A stretch of DNA of 64,000 bases from Nocardioides sp. (GTDB lineage: Bacteria > Actinomycetota > Actinomycetes > Propionibacteriales > Nocardioidaceae). The notes beneath the pieces were generated by a model. The model saw only the letters and a list, made by a program, of their open reading frames with translations, was not told the DNA's origin and did no database searches. The position numbers and the translations under genes are program-made. The stretch spans positions 248,001-312,000 of the forward strand of contig PBYI01000053.1 of the NCBI GenBank assembly GCA_002729525.1. The letters are read 5' to 3'. Positions 29,032 to 37,518 of the stretch are shown one piece after another; position 1 is the stretch's first letter; every line of letters starts with the position of its first letter.

Positions 29032-30159
29032 TCAGGCCTGGGGCGGCAGCGGCGGCGGGGTCGCGCCGAAGAGCGAGCGCAGCGCCGGGAGCTCCGAGGC
29101 GGCCGTCCACGACGGCATCCCCTCCTGCCAGACCAGTGAGGTCGGCGTGAGCTCGCCGGAGGCGACCTTGCCGGCCATGTCCCCCGGCGCGACCGGACCG
29201 ACCTGAGCGCCGTTGACGGCGATGAAGTACGGCGCCGCCTGGGGCGGCAGCGGCGGCGGGCCGCCGGCGGGCGCACCGCCCTGGGGCGCGGCCTGCTGGG
29301 GGCTCTGCTGGGACAGCGCGTTGGCCATCTGCTGGCCCACGGCCATGCCGACGCCGAGCCCGACGCCCTCCCCCGCGCCGCCGGGGTTGTTCGCGGCGTC
29401 GCCCATGGCCTCGGCGGCCTGGAACTTGGCGTACTGGTCGAGGTTGCCCAGGACGCCCATCGACGTCCGCTTGTCGAGGATCTCCTCGACCTCCTTGGGC
29501 AGGGAGATGTTCTCGATGACGAACCGCGGGATCGCGATGCCGATCGACTCGAGGTTGGTCGTCAGCGTGCCGGCCAGGGTGTCGGCGATCGTCTGCTGGT
29601 TGGCCGCGAGGTCGAGCATCGGCAGGTTGGAGTTGGCGATCGCGGTGCCGACCTGGCTGACGATGTTCTGCCGAAGGTACTCCGAGACCTCGTCGGTGCG
29701 GAACTGCGGGTCGGTGCCGACCATCTCGCGCAGCAGCTTGGCGGCGTCGACGACGCGCAGCGCGTAGGTGCCGAACGCGCGGAGCCGGACCATGCCGAAC
29801 TCGCTGTCGCGGACCGTGACGGGGTTCTGCGTGCCCCACTTGAGGTCGGTGTACTGCCGGGTGCCGACGAAGTAGACCTCGGCCTTGAAGGGGCTGTTGA
29901 AGCCGTACTTCCAGCCCTTGAGGGTCGACAGGATCGGGAGGTTCTTCGTCTCCAGCGTGTAGGTGCCGGGCTCGAAGACGTCGGCGATCTGGCCCTCGTT
30001 CTCGAACACCGCGACCTGGCCCTCGCGCACGACGAGCTGGGCGCCCATCTTGATCTCGTTGCCCTGCCGCTGGAAGCGGTAGACGAGCGTGTCGCGGCTG
30101 TCGTCGAGGAACTCGACGATGTCGATGAACTGACCGCGCACCTTGTCGAACAGACCCAT
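29032..30159 (-). CDS. SPFH-domain protein with C-terminal GYF_2 domain (YdjI/virion-core-like)
   Basis: A 375-residue protein. Residues 1-270 form an SPFH/flotillin-like region of the so-called virion core family (QLVVREGQVAVFENEGQIAD, TDPQFRTDEVSEYLRQNIVSQ, PRFVIENISLPKEVEEILDKR). A Gln/Pro/Ala-rich linker (275-310) joins a GYF_2-type domain (PYFIAVNGAQVGPVAPGDMA ... SLVWQEGMPSWTAASELPAL). Relatives (Bacillus YdjI) place PspA-type proteins at stressed membranes. No pspA is in this window. ATG at 30159 has AGGAGAGG nine bases upstream. It splits the usual tsf-pyrH order. Confidence 0.85.
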   Translation of the reverse strand: MGLFDKVRGQFIDIVEFLDDSRDTLVYRFQRQGNEIKMGAQLVVREGQVAVFENEGQIADVFEPGTYTLETKNLPILSTLKGWKYGFNSPFKAEVYFVGTRQYTDLKWGTQNPVTVRDSEFGMVRLRAFGTYALRVVDAAKLLREMVGTDPQFRTDEVSEYLRQNIVSQVGTAIANSNLPMLDLAANQQTIADTLAGTLTTNLESIGIAIPRFVIENISLPKEVEEILDKRTSMGVLGNLDQYAKFQAAEAMGDAANNPGGAGEGVGLGVGMAVGQQMANALSQQSPQQAAPQGGAPAGGPPPLPPQAAPYFIAVNGAQVGPVAPGDMAGKVASGELTPTSLVWQEGMPSWTAASELPALRSLFGATPPPLPPQA

Positions 30160-30287
30160 GGCGTGCCCTCTCCTGCAGGGCCTGCGGCCCGGTGGTGTGT
30201 CTGGCGCCTCAGGACCCTACCGAAGCCGGAGGTCCCCGTGCAGGGCCTGTACGCACCGGGCGACCTGCGGTGCGGCACCCCGGTACG

Positions 30288-30327
30288 ACGACGGCGCCGA
30301 CACCCCGTGGGGTGCCGGCGCCGTCGT
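30288..30327 (-). terminator. Strong hairpin terminator after tsf
   Basis: The arm acgacggcgccg (30288-30299) pairs perfectly with cggcgccgtcgt (30316-30327). After one mismatch an inner stem cacccc/ggggtg closes on a two-base loop. It begins 25 bases past the tsf stop and should end the rpsB-tsf transcript before the SPFH gene. No T-run. Confidence 0.75.
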
Positions 30328-30351
30328 GGCTGTGCCGTGGAGCGGCAGGCG

Positions 30352-31161
30352 TCAGGCGCCGACCTCGAAGCGGGCGAACCGCTTCAGGGTGGTGCCGGAC
30401 TCGTCGAGCACCTTCTGGACGCTCTTCTTCTGCTCGGTCACCGAGGCCTGCTCGAGGAGCACGACCTCCTTGAAGAAGCCGTTGAGACGACCCTCGGCGA
30501 TCTTGGCGAGCACCTGCTCGGGCTTGCCCTCCTCGCGCGCCTTCTGCTCACCGATGCTGCGCTCGCGGTCGACCACGTCGGTGGGGACCTCGTCGCGGGT
30601 GAGGTAGAGCGGACGCATGGCAGCGACCTGCATGGCCGCGCCGCGAGCGGCGTCGGCGTCACCGTCGTACTCGACGAGCACGCCCACTGCGGGCGGCAGG
30701 TCGGCAGCACGCTTGTGCATGTAGGCCACGGCGTTGCCGCCGAAGTAGGCGACGCGACCGAGCTCGATCTTCTCGCCGATGGAGACCGCGAGACCCTCGA
30801 CGACCTCGCCGACGGTCTTGCCGTCGAGCTCGACCGCCTTGAGGGCGTCGGTGTCGGCGGCCTGGGCGCCGTCGGCGGCGTCGGCGATCTTCTGCGCGGT
30901 CGCGACGAAGTCGTCGTTCTTGGCGACGAAGTCGGTCTCGCACTTGATCTCGACGAGCGCGCCACCGGAGGTGACGACGAGACCCGCGGTGGCCTCGCGC
31001 TCGGCGCCCCGCTTCTCGGCCTTGGCAGCGCCCTTGACGCGCAGGATCTCGACGGCCTTCTCGAAGTCGCCGTCCGCCTCGTCGAGCGCCTTCTTGCAGT
31101 CCATCATGCCGGCCTGCGTCAGCTCACGGAGCTTCTTGACGTCGGCTGCGGTGAAAGCCAT
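30352..31161 (-). CDS. tsf: Translation elongation factor Ts
   Basis: A 269-residue guanine-nucleotide exchange factor for EF-Tu. The N-terminal UBA-like domain carries [19 protein letters not shown]. The family motifs [14 protein letters not shown] and [10 protein letters not shown] follow. The C-terminal dimerisation region with [18 protein letters not shown] is complete. ATG at 31161. It follows rpsB after a 57-base gap holding a small hairpin, and is followed by a strong terminator rather than by pyrH. Confidence 0.97.
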   Translation of the reverse strand: MAFTAADVKKLRELTQAGMMDCKKALDEADGDFEKAVEILRVKGAAKAEKRGAEREATAGLVVTSGGALVEIKCETDFVAKNDDFVATAQKIADAADGAQAADTDALKAVELDGKTVGEVVEGLAVSIGEKIELGRVAYFGGNAVAYMHKRAADLPPAVGVLVEYDGDADAARGAAMQVAAMRPLYLTRDEVPTDVVDRERSIGEQKAREEGKPEQVLAKIAEGRLNGFFKEVVLLEQASVTEQKKSVQKVLDESGTTLKRFARFEVGA

Positions 31162-31184
31162 GGGTACTCCTTCGTACGGTTCGT

Positions 31185-31203
31185 ACCGGTGGTGCGCACC
31201 GGT
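31185..31203 (-). repeat. Small hairpin between rpsB and tsf
   Basis: Arms accggtg (31185-31191) and caccggt (31197-31203) pair perfectly around a five-base loop, 24 bases before the tsf start. It may modulate the amount of EF-Ts relative to S2. With 7 bp and no T-run it is unlikely to be a full terminator. Confidence 0.4.
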
Positions 31204-31218
31204 GAGGAACGGGTCGGG

Positions 31219-32202
31219 TCAGGACTCGGCCGGGGCCGGGGTCTCCTCGGCGGGCGCGTCGGCCTTGGCCTCGGTGGCCTCGGTGGCCTCGGTGGCCTCG
31301 GTGGCCTCAGCGGTCTCGGTCGCCTCGGCGGCGGCGTCGGCGGCCTCGCCCTCGGAGGACGCGCCGGTGGCCTCGGAGGCCGGGGCGGCGGCGTCGGCGT
31401 CGGCGGAGGTCGCGGTCTCGGCGGCCTTCTCAGCGTCACCCTCGAGGAGCTCGCGCTCCCACTCGGCCAGCGGCTCCTCGGCGGAGGACTTGCCCTCGCC
31501 ACCCTGCGCGCCGGAGCGGGCGATGAGGCCCTCGGCGACGGCGTCGGCGACGACGCGGGTCAGCAGACCGACGGCACGGATCGCGTCGTCGTTGCCCGGG
31601 ATCGGGAAGTCGACCTCGTCGGGGTCGCAGTTGGTGTCGAGGATGCCGATGATCGGGATGCGCAGCTTGCGCGCCTCCTCGACCGCCAGGTGCTCCTTCT
31701 TGGTGTCGACGATCCACACCGCGGACGGGGTGCGACCCATCTAGCGGATGCCGCCGAGGGTCTTGTCCAGCTTGTCGCGCTCCCGCTTCATCTGCAGGAG
31801 CTCCTTCTTCGTGCGACCCGAGCCGGCGACGGTGTCGAAGTCGACCTCGTCGAGCTCCTTGAGGCGGTTGATCCGCTGGTGCACGGTCTGGAAGTTGGTG
31901 AGCATGCCGCCCAGCCAGCGCTGGTTGACGTAGGGCATGCCGACGCGGGTGGCCTGCTCGGCGATGGCCTCCTGGGCCTGCTTCTTGGTGCCGACGAACA
32001 TGATCGTCCCGCCCTTGGCCACGGTGTCCTTGATGAACGCGTAGCTGCGGTCGATGTAGGCCAGCGACTGCTGCAGGTCGATGATGTAGATGCCGTTGCG
32101 CTCGGTCATGATGAAGCGCTTCATCTTCGGGTTCCAGCGACGGGTCTGGTGTCCGAAGTGGACGCCGCTCTCGAGGAGCTGGCGCATGGTCACGACTGCC
32201 AT
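31219..32202 (-). pseudogene. rpsB: 30S ribosomal protein S2 gene interrupted by an in-frame TAG
   Basis: S2 is an essential 30S protein. From ATG 32202 (AGGAGAG eight bases upstream) the frame reads [20 protein letters not shown] to GGIR, 153 codons, then TAG at 31743-31741. The next codon, in the same frame, is ATG and the protein continues [20 protein letters not shown] for 173 codons to the normal end. In other actinobacteria the interrupted place reads GGIRxM with Glu or Asp, so one G-to-T change (GAG to TAG) explains it. The C-terminus has a long Ala/Glu/Thr-rich tail. Sequencing error, real mutation with suppression, or restart at the adjacent ATG are all open. Confidence 0.9.
31267..31302. 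repeat. 9-bp tandem repeats in the acidic tail of rpsB
   Basis: Four exact copies of GGCCTCGGT, flanked by related units, encode repeated Thr-Glu-Ala on the coding strand. The tail is outside the conserved S2 core, so in-frame length change is probably tolerated. Confidence 0.85.
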
Positions 32203-32633
32203 GGTGGTTCTCTCCTGTGTGGAGCCTCGCGGTGGCGGGCTGGTCGGCCCGCGGTCACCCTTCTCACCACTCGCGTGGCAGGGCGCACCGGTCTCGCTCC
32301 GGTCGGTTCTCAGTTGTCGCGGCCGGCGGGTGCCGGTCGCCCTGACGCTCGCGCGCGGTCCGACCCCTGGCCGGTGAGCCCGGGGACTGAGAGCCGTCGC
32401 CCGCGGGTGGTCGGCGCCGCTCCGGGTCGAGCTCGGTCGGAGAGGGACGCCGTCGCGGTCTGCGAACGTGCGTATTTCACGCACCCGGGCAGGCCCGGAC
32501 GAGTGATGCGACCAGAGTAGTCCGTGGGCGCGCCGGTCCGGTAATCCTCCACAGGCGGGCACCGGCGGACCGTCGTCCACAGGCGCGCGACCGAGCGGCA
32601 CGCAGCGACGCTCCCGAGGGGTCCGATGGAACC
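32203..32633. other. Intergenic region: long rpsB leader and divergent promoters
   Basis: This 431-base stretch separates the divergent rpsB and M23 genes and has no convincing gene. On the minus strand a weak promoter can be proposed (TTACCG, 19 bases, TACTCT ending near 32514), which would give rpsB a leader of about 300 bases. The leader would include a 6-bp hairpin with arms gtgcgt and acgcac at 32468-32484. Two copies of tccacaggcg lie near 32548 and 32576. I could not identify a known ribosomal-protein leader fold. Confidence 0.4.
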
Positions 32634-33257
32634 ATGACCCGCCGCCCCCCGCTCCCCGTCCTGCTCCTCACCCCTCTCGTGCTCCTCCTGGTCGTGGCTC
32701 TCCTCGCGACGCCGGCACTCCTCCCCCGGGCCGACGCCGTCACCGCACCTGGTGCCACCGACCCGGTGGGCGTCTGGCCGCTGGTGCCCCAGCCCGCGGT
32801 CGTGCACGACTTCGATCCGCCGAGCGACCCGTACGGCGCCGGGCACCGTGGCGTCGACCTCGCCGGAAGCCCCGGGCAGGTCGTGCGCGCCGCCCTGGCC
32901 GGCCGGGTCAGCTTCGCGGCCGTGCTGGCCGGTCGTGGCGTGGTGGTGGTCGACCACGGCGGGACGCGCACGACGTACGAACCGGTCACGGCGAGCGTGG
33001 CGGCGGGCGACCAGGTCACCGCCGGCGCGCCGCTCGGCCGGCTCGCCCTGCCGGGGTCGCACTGCCTGCCGACGGCGTGCCTGCACTGGGGCTGGCTGCG
33101 CGGCGAGGTCTACCTCGACCCGCTCGACCTGGTGGGTGCCGGGCCGGTCCGGCTGCTGCCGCTGTGGCGCGACGTGCCGGTGGGCGGGCCCGCGCTCCCG
33201 CTGGTGGGTGCGCCGTTCGATCCGCCGCTTCAGGCGCGGGGGTGGGCCTGGCGGTAG
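32634..33257 (+). CDS. Secreted M23-family peptidase (LytM domain)
   Basis: A 207-residue exported protein. An N-terminal RR plus a hydrophobic stretch ([22 protein letters not shown]) makes a signal peptide or anchor. The LytM fold has [14 protein letters not shown] (zinc ligands H and D) and a terminal CLHWGWLRG that matches the family HxH motif only partly: the first His is replaced (LHWG). Activity is therefore uncertain, and it could be a non-catalytic regulator of peptidoglycan cleavage. The last 28 bases overlap the 3' end of convergent xerC. Confidence 0.85.
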   Translation: MTRRPPLPVLLLTPLVLLLVVALLATPALLPRADAVTAPGATDPVGVWPLVPQPAVVHDFDPPSDPYGAGHRGVDLAGSPGQVVRAALAGRVSFAAVLAGRGVVVVDHGGTRTTYEPVTASVAAGDQVTAGAPLGRLALPGSHCLPTACLHWGWLRGEVYLDPLDLVGAGPVRLLPLWRDVPVGGPALPLVGAPFDPPLQARGWAWR

Positions 33258-34168
33258 GCGCGGCGCAGCCGGTCGGTGCTCACGTGGGTGTAGCGCTGGG
33301 TGGTCGCCAGGGAGGCGTGGCCGAGCAGCTCCTGCACCGAGCGCAGGTCCGCCCCGCCCTCGAGCAGGTGGGTGGCGGCGCTGTGCCGAAGCCCGTGCGG
33401 ACCGAGGTCGGGGGCGCCGGGCACGTCGGCGAGGCGTCGGTGGACCAGCGTGCGCACGGCCCGCTGGTCGAGGCGGCCGCCGCGGGTGCCGAGGAAGAGT
33501 GCCGCCCCGGACCCGGCGACGGCGAGCGCGGGGCGACCCTGCACGAGCCAGGCGTCCAGCGCGGCGCGGGCCGGACGGCCGAACGGGACCGTGCGCTCCT
33601 TGCGCCCCTTGCCGAGCACCCGGACGACGTCGCGGTCGCGGTCGGCGTCGTCGACGTCGAGGCCGACGAGCTCACCGACGCGGACTCCGGTGGCGTAGAG
33701 CAGCTCCAGCACGGCGGCGTCGCGCTGGCCGGTGGGTCCTCCGTCGGCGGCGCGCTCGGCCGCGGCGCGGAGGAGGTCGGTCGCCTCGTCGGCGCGCAGC
33801 ACCCCGGGCAGGTTGCGGTGGGCCTTCGGCGACCCGAGGCTCGCCCCGGCGTCGACCGGGGCCCGGCCGGTGCGGGCCAGCCAGGCGGTGAACACCCGGG
33901 CCGCGGTCGCCCGTCGGGCGAGGGTGGTGCGCGACAGCCCCAGGGACTGCTGCTTGGCCAGCCAGGAGCGCAGCGCCCGCAGGTCGAGCGCCGCCGGGTC
34001 GTCCACCCCGAGCCGGGCGGCGTGCTCGAGGGCGCCCTCGACGTCACCGAGGTACGCGCGGACCGTGTGCTCGGTGAGGTCGCGCTCGGAGCGCAGGTGA
34101 CGCTCGTAGTCGGCGAGCGCGCGGGCGGCGGCCTCGGGCAGCACCTCCTCGGCAGTCACACGCGTCAC
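33230..34168 (-). CDS. xerC: Tyrosine recombinase XerC
   Basis: A 312-residue site-specific recombinase that resolves chromosome dimers at dif with XerD. The SAM-like N-terminal domain occupies residues 1-100. Catalytic residues are visible: Arg in [11 protein letters not shown], Lys in [16 protein letters not shown] (His-x-x-Arg), [14 protein letters not shown] (His and nucleophile Tyr). GTG at 34168. It follows dprA by 18 bases in the usual actinobacterial yraN-yifB-dprA-xerC order. Confidence 0.93.
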   Translation of the reverse strand: MTRVTAEEVLPEAAARALADYERHLRSERDLTEHTVRAYLGDVEGALEHAARLGVDDPAALDLRALRSWLAKQQSLGLSRTTLARRATAARVFTAWLARTGRAPVDAGASLGSPKAHRNLPGVLRADEATDLLRAAAERAADGGPTGQRDAAVLELLYATGVRVGELVGLDVDDADRDRDVVRVLGKGRKERTVPFGRPARAALDAWLVQGRPALAVAGSGAALFLGTRGGRLDQRAVRTLVHRRLADVPGAPDLGPHGLRHSAATHLLEGGADLRSVQELLGHASLATTQRYTHVSTDRLRRAYRQAHPRA

Positions 34169-34186
34169 TCTAGGCAGGGGGCAGGC

Positions 34187-35326
34187 TCACGCCGGCTCGG
34201 CGCGCCCGAGCCGCCAGCCGTCCTCGTCACGCTCGACCAGGCCGATCGTCTCGAGCCGGCGCAGCAGGCTCGCGGCCTCCAGCACGCCGACGCCCGCGAC
34301 CCGCGCGACGGAGTCGGCCGGGACCCCGGTCGACACCGGTACGGCGTCGAGGAGCTGACGCTGTCGGGCCGTGAGCCGGTCGCGGCGGGTGGTCGGCGCG
34401 CGCGGCGGCTCGACGAGGTGCTCCCCCGCCGAGCCGACCAGCTCCAGCACGTCGGCACCGCTGGTCACCAGCGTCATCGAGCCGTTGCGGATCCGCTCGT
34501 GCACACCGGCCGAGCTGCCGGACGTGACCGGCCCCGGCACCCCGGCGACGACCCGGCCGAGCGCGGAGGCCCAGGTGGCGGTGTTGAGCGCGCCGCTGCG
34601 GGCCGCCGCCTCGACGACCACGGTGCCGCGGGCGAGCGCGGCGATGACCCGGTTGCGGGCCAGGAAGCGCACCCGCTGGGGCGCGCAGCCGGGCGCCGCC
34701 TCCGAGACCACCGCACCCGTGCGCACGACGTCGTCGAGCAGAGCCCGGTGCGCGGCCGGGTAGACCTTGTCCACCCCACAGGCCAGCACCGCGACCGTCG
34801 GCCGGCGCGCGCCGAGCGCCCCCTGGTGGGCGGCGGCGTCGATGCCGAACGCCGCGCCGGACACCACGGTGACGCCGGCCAGGGAGGCCTCCGCAGCGAC
34901 ATCCGCGGCGACCCGGTCGCCGTACGTCGTGGAGGCCCGGCTGCCGACCACGGCCAGGCCCGGTGCGATCTCGTCGAGGCGCAGCGGACCGCGGACCCAC
35001 AGACCGACCGGCACGCCCCCACGCTCGTGCAGCGCGCCGGCGCCGGCGAGGTCGTCGAGCCCGTCGGGCCACTCCTCGTCGCCGGGCACCACGAACCGGA
35101 TGCCCTGACGGGCGGCGCGGGCGAGCTCCGCCGCCGGGTCGAGGTGGCGGAGCCGCTCGGCGACGTCGTCGCGCAGGCCGTCGTCGCGGGGGCGGTCCTC
35201 GGCGAGCGCGGCGAGCAGCCGCTGCGGCCCGAGCTCGGCGGCGAGGTGGCAGAGCCTCAGGTCGCCGGGCTCGCCGAGACGGCTCAGCGCGGCCCGGGCC
35301 AGGCGCTCGTCGGACGGCGCGGTCAC
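34187..35326 (-). CDS. dprA: DNA-processing protein DprA
   Basis: A 379-residue protein that loads RecA on incoming single-stranded DNA in transformation. The Rossmann core has AVVGSRASTTYGDRVA, VVSGAAFGIDAAAHQGAL, AVLACGVDKVYPAAH and EAAPGCAPQRVRFLARNRVIA in family order. The C-terminal winged-helix domain (RLTARQRQLLDAVPV onward) is present. GTG at 35326 overlaps the yifB stop by four bases, while the longer open frame upstream shadows yifB. Confidence 0.94.
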   Translation of the reverse strand: MTAPSDERLARAALSRLGEPGDLRLCHLAAELGPQRLLAALAEDRPRDDGLRDDVAERLRHLDPAAELARAARQGIRFVVPGDEEWPDGLDDLAGAGALHERGGVPVGLWVRGPLRLDEIAPGLAVVGSRASTTYGDRVAADVAAEASLAGVTVVSGAAFGIDAAAHQGALGARRPTVAVLACGVDKVYPAAHRALLDDVVRTGAVVSEAAPGCAPQRVRFLARNRVIAALARGTVVVEAAARSGALNTATWASALGRVVAGVPGPVTSGSSAGVHERIRNGSMTLVTSGADVLELVGSAGEHLVEPPRAPTTRRDRLTARQRQLLDAVPVSTGVPADSVARVAGVGVLEAASLLRRLETIGLVERDEDGWRLGRAEPA

Positions 35327-36978
35327 GACGCCACCCCGTCGGCCGGCGCGCTCCCCGGTGCGCCGTGCAGGGTGCTGGAGAGCAGCGGGTCGCCGGTGCG
35401 CAGCCGCACTGCGACGTCGAGGTCGCTCGCCGTCGGGCCGTCTGTCGACCCGTCGCCGGGCGCAACGCCCGCCCGGGCCGCGCGCAGGTCGGCCACCGTC
35501 CAGGCGAGCCGGTGCACCCGGACGGCACCGCGCCCGCTCAGCGTGCCGTCGTACGTCGCCCGGTCGAGCGCGTCGCGCGCCTCCGGGGCGAGCGGCCAGC
35601 GGTCCTTCAGCGCCGGTCCGGGCACGTGCGCGTTGAGCCGCCAGGGCAGGCCGTCGTACCGCTCGCGCTGGCGGTCCCGTGCCGCCGCCACCCGTGAGCG
35701 CACCTGGGTGGAGGTCTCGGGTGGCGCCCCCGCCCGGTCGTGCGGTCGCACGGCGGTGACGTGGCGGGTGATGTCGACGCGGTCGGCCAGCGGGCCGCTG
35801 AGCTTGGCGCGGTAGTCGCGCAGCTGCTGGGAGCGGCAGGTGCACGCCGTCGCGCGCACACCGGGCGTCGGACGGACGCCGTAGCTGCCGCACGGGCACG
35901 GGTTGCAGGCCAGGACGAGCAGGCAGCGCGCCGGCAGGGTCACCGACTCGTCGCGGCGGGCCACCGTGATGTCGCCGCCCTCGAGCGGCTGGCGCAGCGC
36001 CTCGAGCACGTCGGAGCGCAGCAGCGGGAACTCGTCGAGCAGCAGGACACCGGTGTGGGCCCGGCTGATCTCGCCCGGACGCACCTGGCCGCTGCCGCCG
36101 CCGACCAGGCTGGTCTTCGACGCGTCGTGGTGCGGGGCCGAGAAGGGCGGGCGGGTGATGAGCCCGTCGCCGGGCTCGAGCGCACCCGCCAGCGAGTGGA
36201 TCGCGGTGAGCTCGAGCGCCTCCTCGACGGTCAGGTCGGGCAGCAAGGTGGGGATGCGCTCGGCGAGCGAGGTCTTGCCCGCGCCCTTGGGCCCCGAGAG
36301 CAGGAGGTGGTGGCCACCCGCCGCGGCGACCTCGGCGGCGTACCGAGCGTCGGGCATGCCGCGCAGGTCGCCGAGATCGACCTCCTCCAGCCGCTCGGCG
36401 CCGCGCCAGGTGAGCAGCCGGCTGCCGGACATGGGCGCGACCGGCGGCGCCGCGGGCACCGGGTCGCCGCGGAGCTCGGCCACGACCTGCTCCAGCGACC
36501 GGAGCCCGAGGACGTCGACGCCCGGCACCATCGCGGCCTCCTCGGCCTGCGGCTCGGGCACCACGACGTGACGCACCCCGCGGGCCGCTGCGGCGAGCAC
36601 CATCGGCAGCACGCCCGGCACGGAGCGCAGGCCGCCGTCGAGCGTCAGCTCGCCGACCAGCACGGTCCCGCGCAGCGCGGCGACCGGCACCTCCCCGGCG
36701 GCCGCGAGGACCGCGACGGCCACCGCCAGGTCGTAGTGCGTGCCGCGCTTGGCGAGGTCGGCCGGCGAGAGCAGCACGGTGATCCGCTTGGTCACCGGCC
36801 AAGTGAGGCCGGAGTTGACGACCGCGGTGCGACAGCGGTCGACGCCCTCGCGCAGCGCGAGGTCGGCGCGACCGACCATCGTGAAGCCGGCCGAGCCGGG
36901 CGAGACGTCCGCCTGGACGTCGACGACGTGGCCGGTCGCGCCCTCGAGCGCGACGGCGTGGGCAGCGGCGACCCCCAT
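35323..36978 (-). CDS. YifB/ComM-family AAA+ ATPase (Mg-chelatase-like)
   Basis: A 551-residue protein. An N-terminal Lon-type domain (GHVVDVQADVSPGSAGFTMVG, TVLLSPADLAKRGTHYDLAVA) precedes the ATPase: Walker A GPKGAGKTSLAER, Walker B LLLDEFPLL, and arginine-finger region. A Cys cluster follows (VLACNPCPCGSYG ... CTCRSQQ), typical of ComM. In naturally competent bacteria ComM is a helicase that extends strand uptake in recombination; next to dprA that role is plausible here. ATG at 36978 overlaps the yraN stop by one base. Confidence 0.93.
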   Translation of the reverse strand: MGVAAAHAVALEGATGHVVDVQADVSPGSAGFTMVGRADLALREGVDRCRTAVVNSGLTWPVTKRITVLLSPADLAKRGTHYDLAVAVAVLAAAGEVPVAALRGTVLVGELTLDGGLRSVPGVLPMVLAAAARGVRHVVVPEPQAEEAAMVPGVDVLGLRSLEQVVAELRGDPVPAAPPVAPMSGSRLLTWRGAERLEEVDLGDLRGMPDARYAAEVAAAGGHHLLLSGPKGAGKTSLAERIPTLLPDLTVEEALELTAIHSLAGALEPGDGLITRPPFSAPHHDASKTSLVGGGSGQVRPGEISRAHTGVLLLDEFPLLRSDVLEALRQPLEGGDITVARRDESVTLPARCLLVLACNPCPCGSYGVRPTPGVRATACTCRSQQLRDYRAKLSGPLADRVDITRHVTAVRPHDRAGAPPETSTQVRSRVAAARDRQRERYDGLPWRLNAHVPGPALKDRWPLAPEARDALDRATYDGTLSGRGAVRVHRLAWTVADLRAARAGVAPGDGSTDGPTASDLDVAVRLRTGDPLLSSTLHGAPGSAPADGVAS

Positions 36979-37373
36979 CAGAGCCCCCGCACGTGCTCGA
37001 CCTCGGGCGCGCCTCGTCGCGGCACCAGCACCGCCACCAGGTCGACCCTGATGCCGGCCGGCGTGACCCCGTGCTCGTGCGCCCAGCGCTCCCCGAGGCG
37101 GCGCACCCGGTCGAGCTTGGTCGCGTCGACCGCCTCGTGCGGTGTGCCGTGCCCGAGCCCGCTGCGGGTCTTCACCTCGCACGCGACCAGGTCGTCGCCG
37201 TCGCGGAGCACGAGGTCGAGCTCACCGAGGTCGCAGCGCCAGTTGCGGTCGAGCACCACCAGGCCGGCCTCGGTCAGTCGGCGCGCGGCGAGGCCCTCGC
37301 CGTACGCCCCGAGGGCCTGGCGTCGCCGGTCGGGAGCGGGCGGGTCGGTAGTGGTCGAGGCGGTGGCTTCCAT
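36978..37373 (-). CDS. YraN family (UPF0102) putative endonuclease-fold protein
   Basis: A 131-residue protein with a restriction-endonuclease-like core: GAYGEGLAARRLTEAGLVVLDRNWR, GELDLVLRDGDDLVACEVKTRS (E-D-ExK catalytic pattern) and KLDRVRRLGERWAHEH. The family sits between rnhB and yifB in many bacteria. Its biochemical role is not settled. A 145-base gap separates it from the TadG-like gene upstream. Confidence 0.9.
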   Translation of the reverse strand: MEATASTTTDPPAPDRRRQALGAYGEGLAARRLTEAGLVVLDRNWRCDLGELDLVLRDGDDLVACEVKTRSGLGHGTPHEAVDATKLDRVRRLGERWAHEHGVTPAGIRVDLVAVLVPRRGAPEVEHVRGL

Positions 37374-37518
37374 GCCGCCACGCTGCCGCCGGACGGGGCC
37401 ACGACGCTCGGGTCAGGCGGCGCGGTGTGGACGACGCCACCGGAGACCAGCGCTGTGGAGGCCGAGCGGACGCGGGTCCTGCGTGTCACCCACGGCTCGC
37501 CCGCGTGTCGCGCCCGAG

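Noticed and set aside
31219..32202. Frameshift in rpsB
   Set aside because: Both halves lie in the same frame, so the defect is a single nonsense codon, not an insertion or deletion.
35323..36978. Fusion of dprA and yifB into one 871-residue protein
   Set aside because: The two frames differ; the long ORF that covers both is a shadow of yifB upstream of the GTGA overlap.
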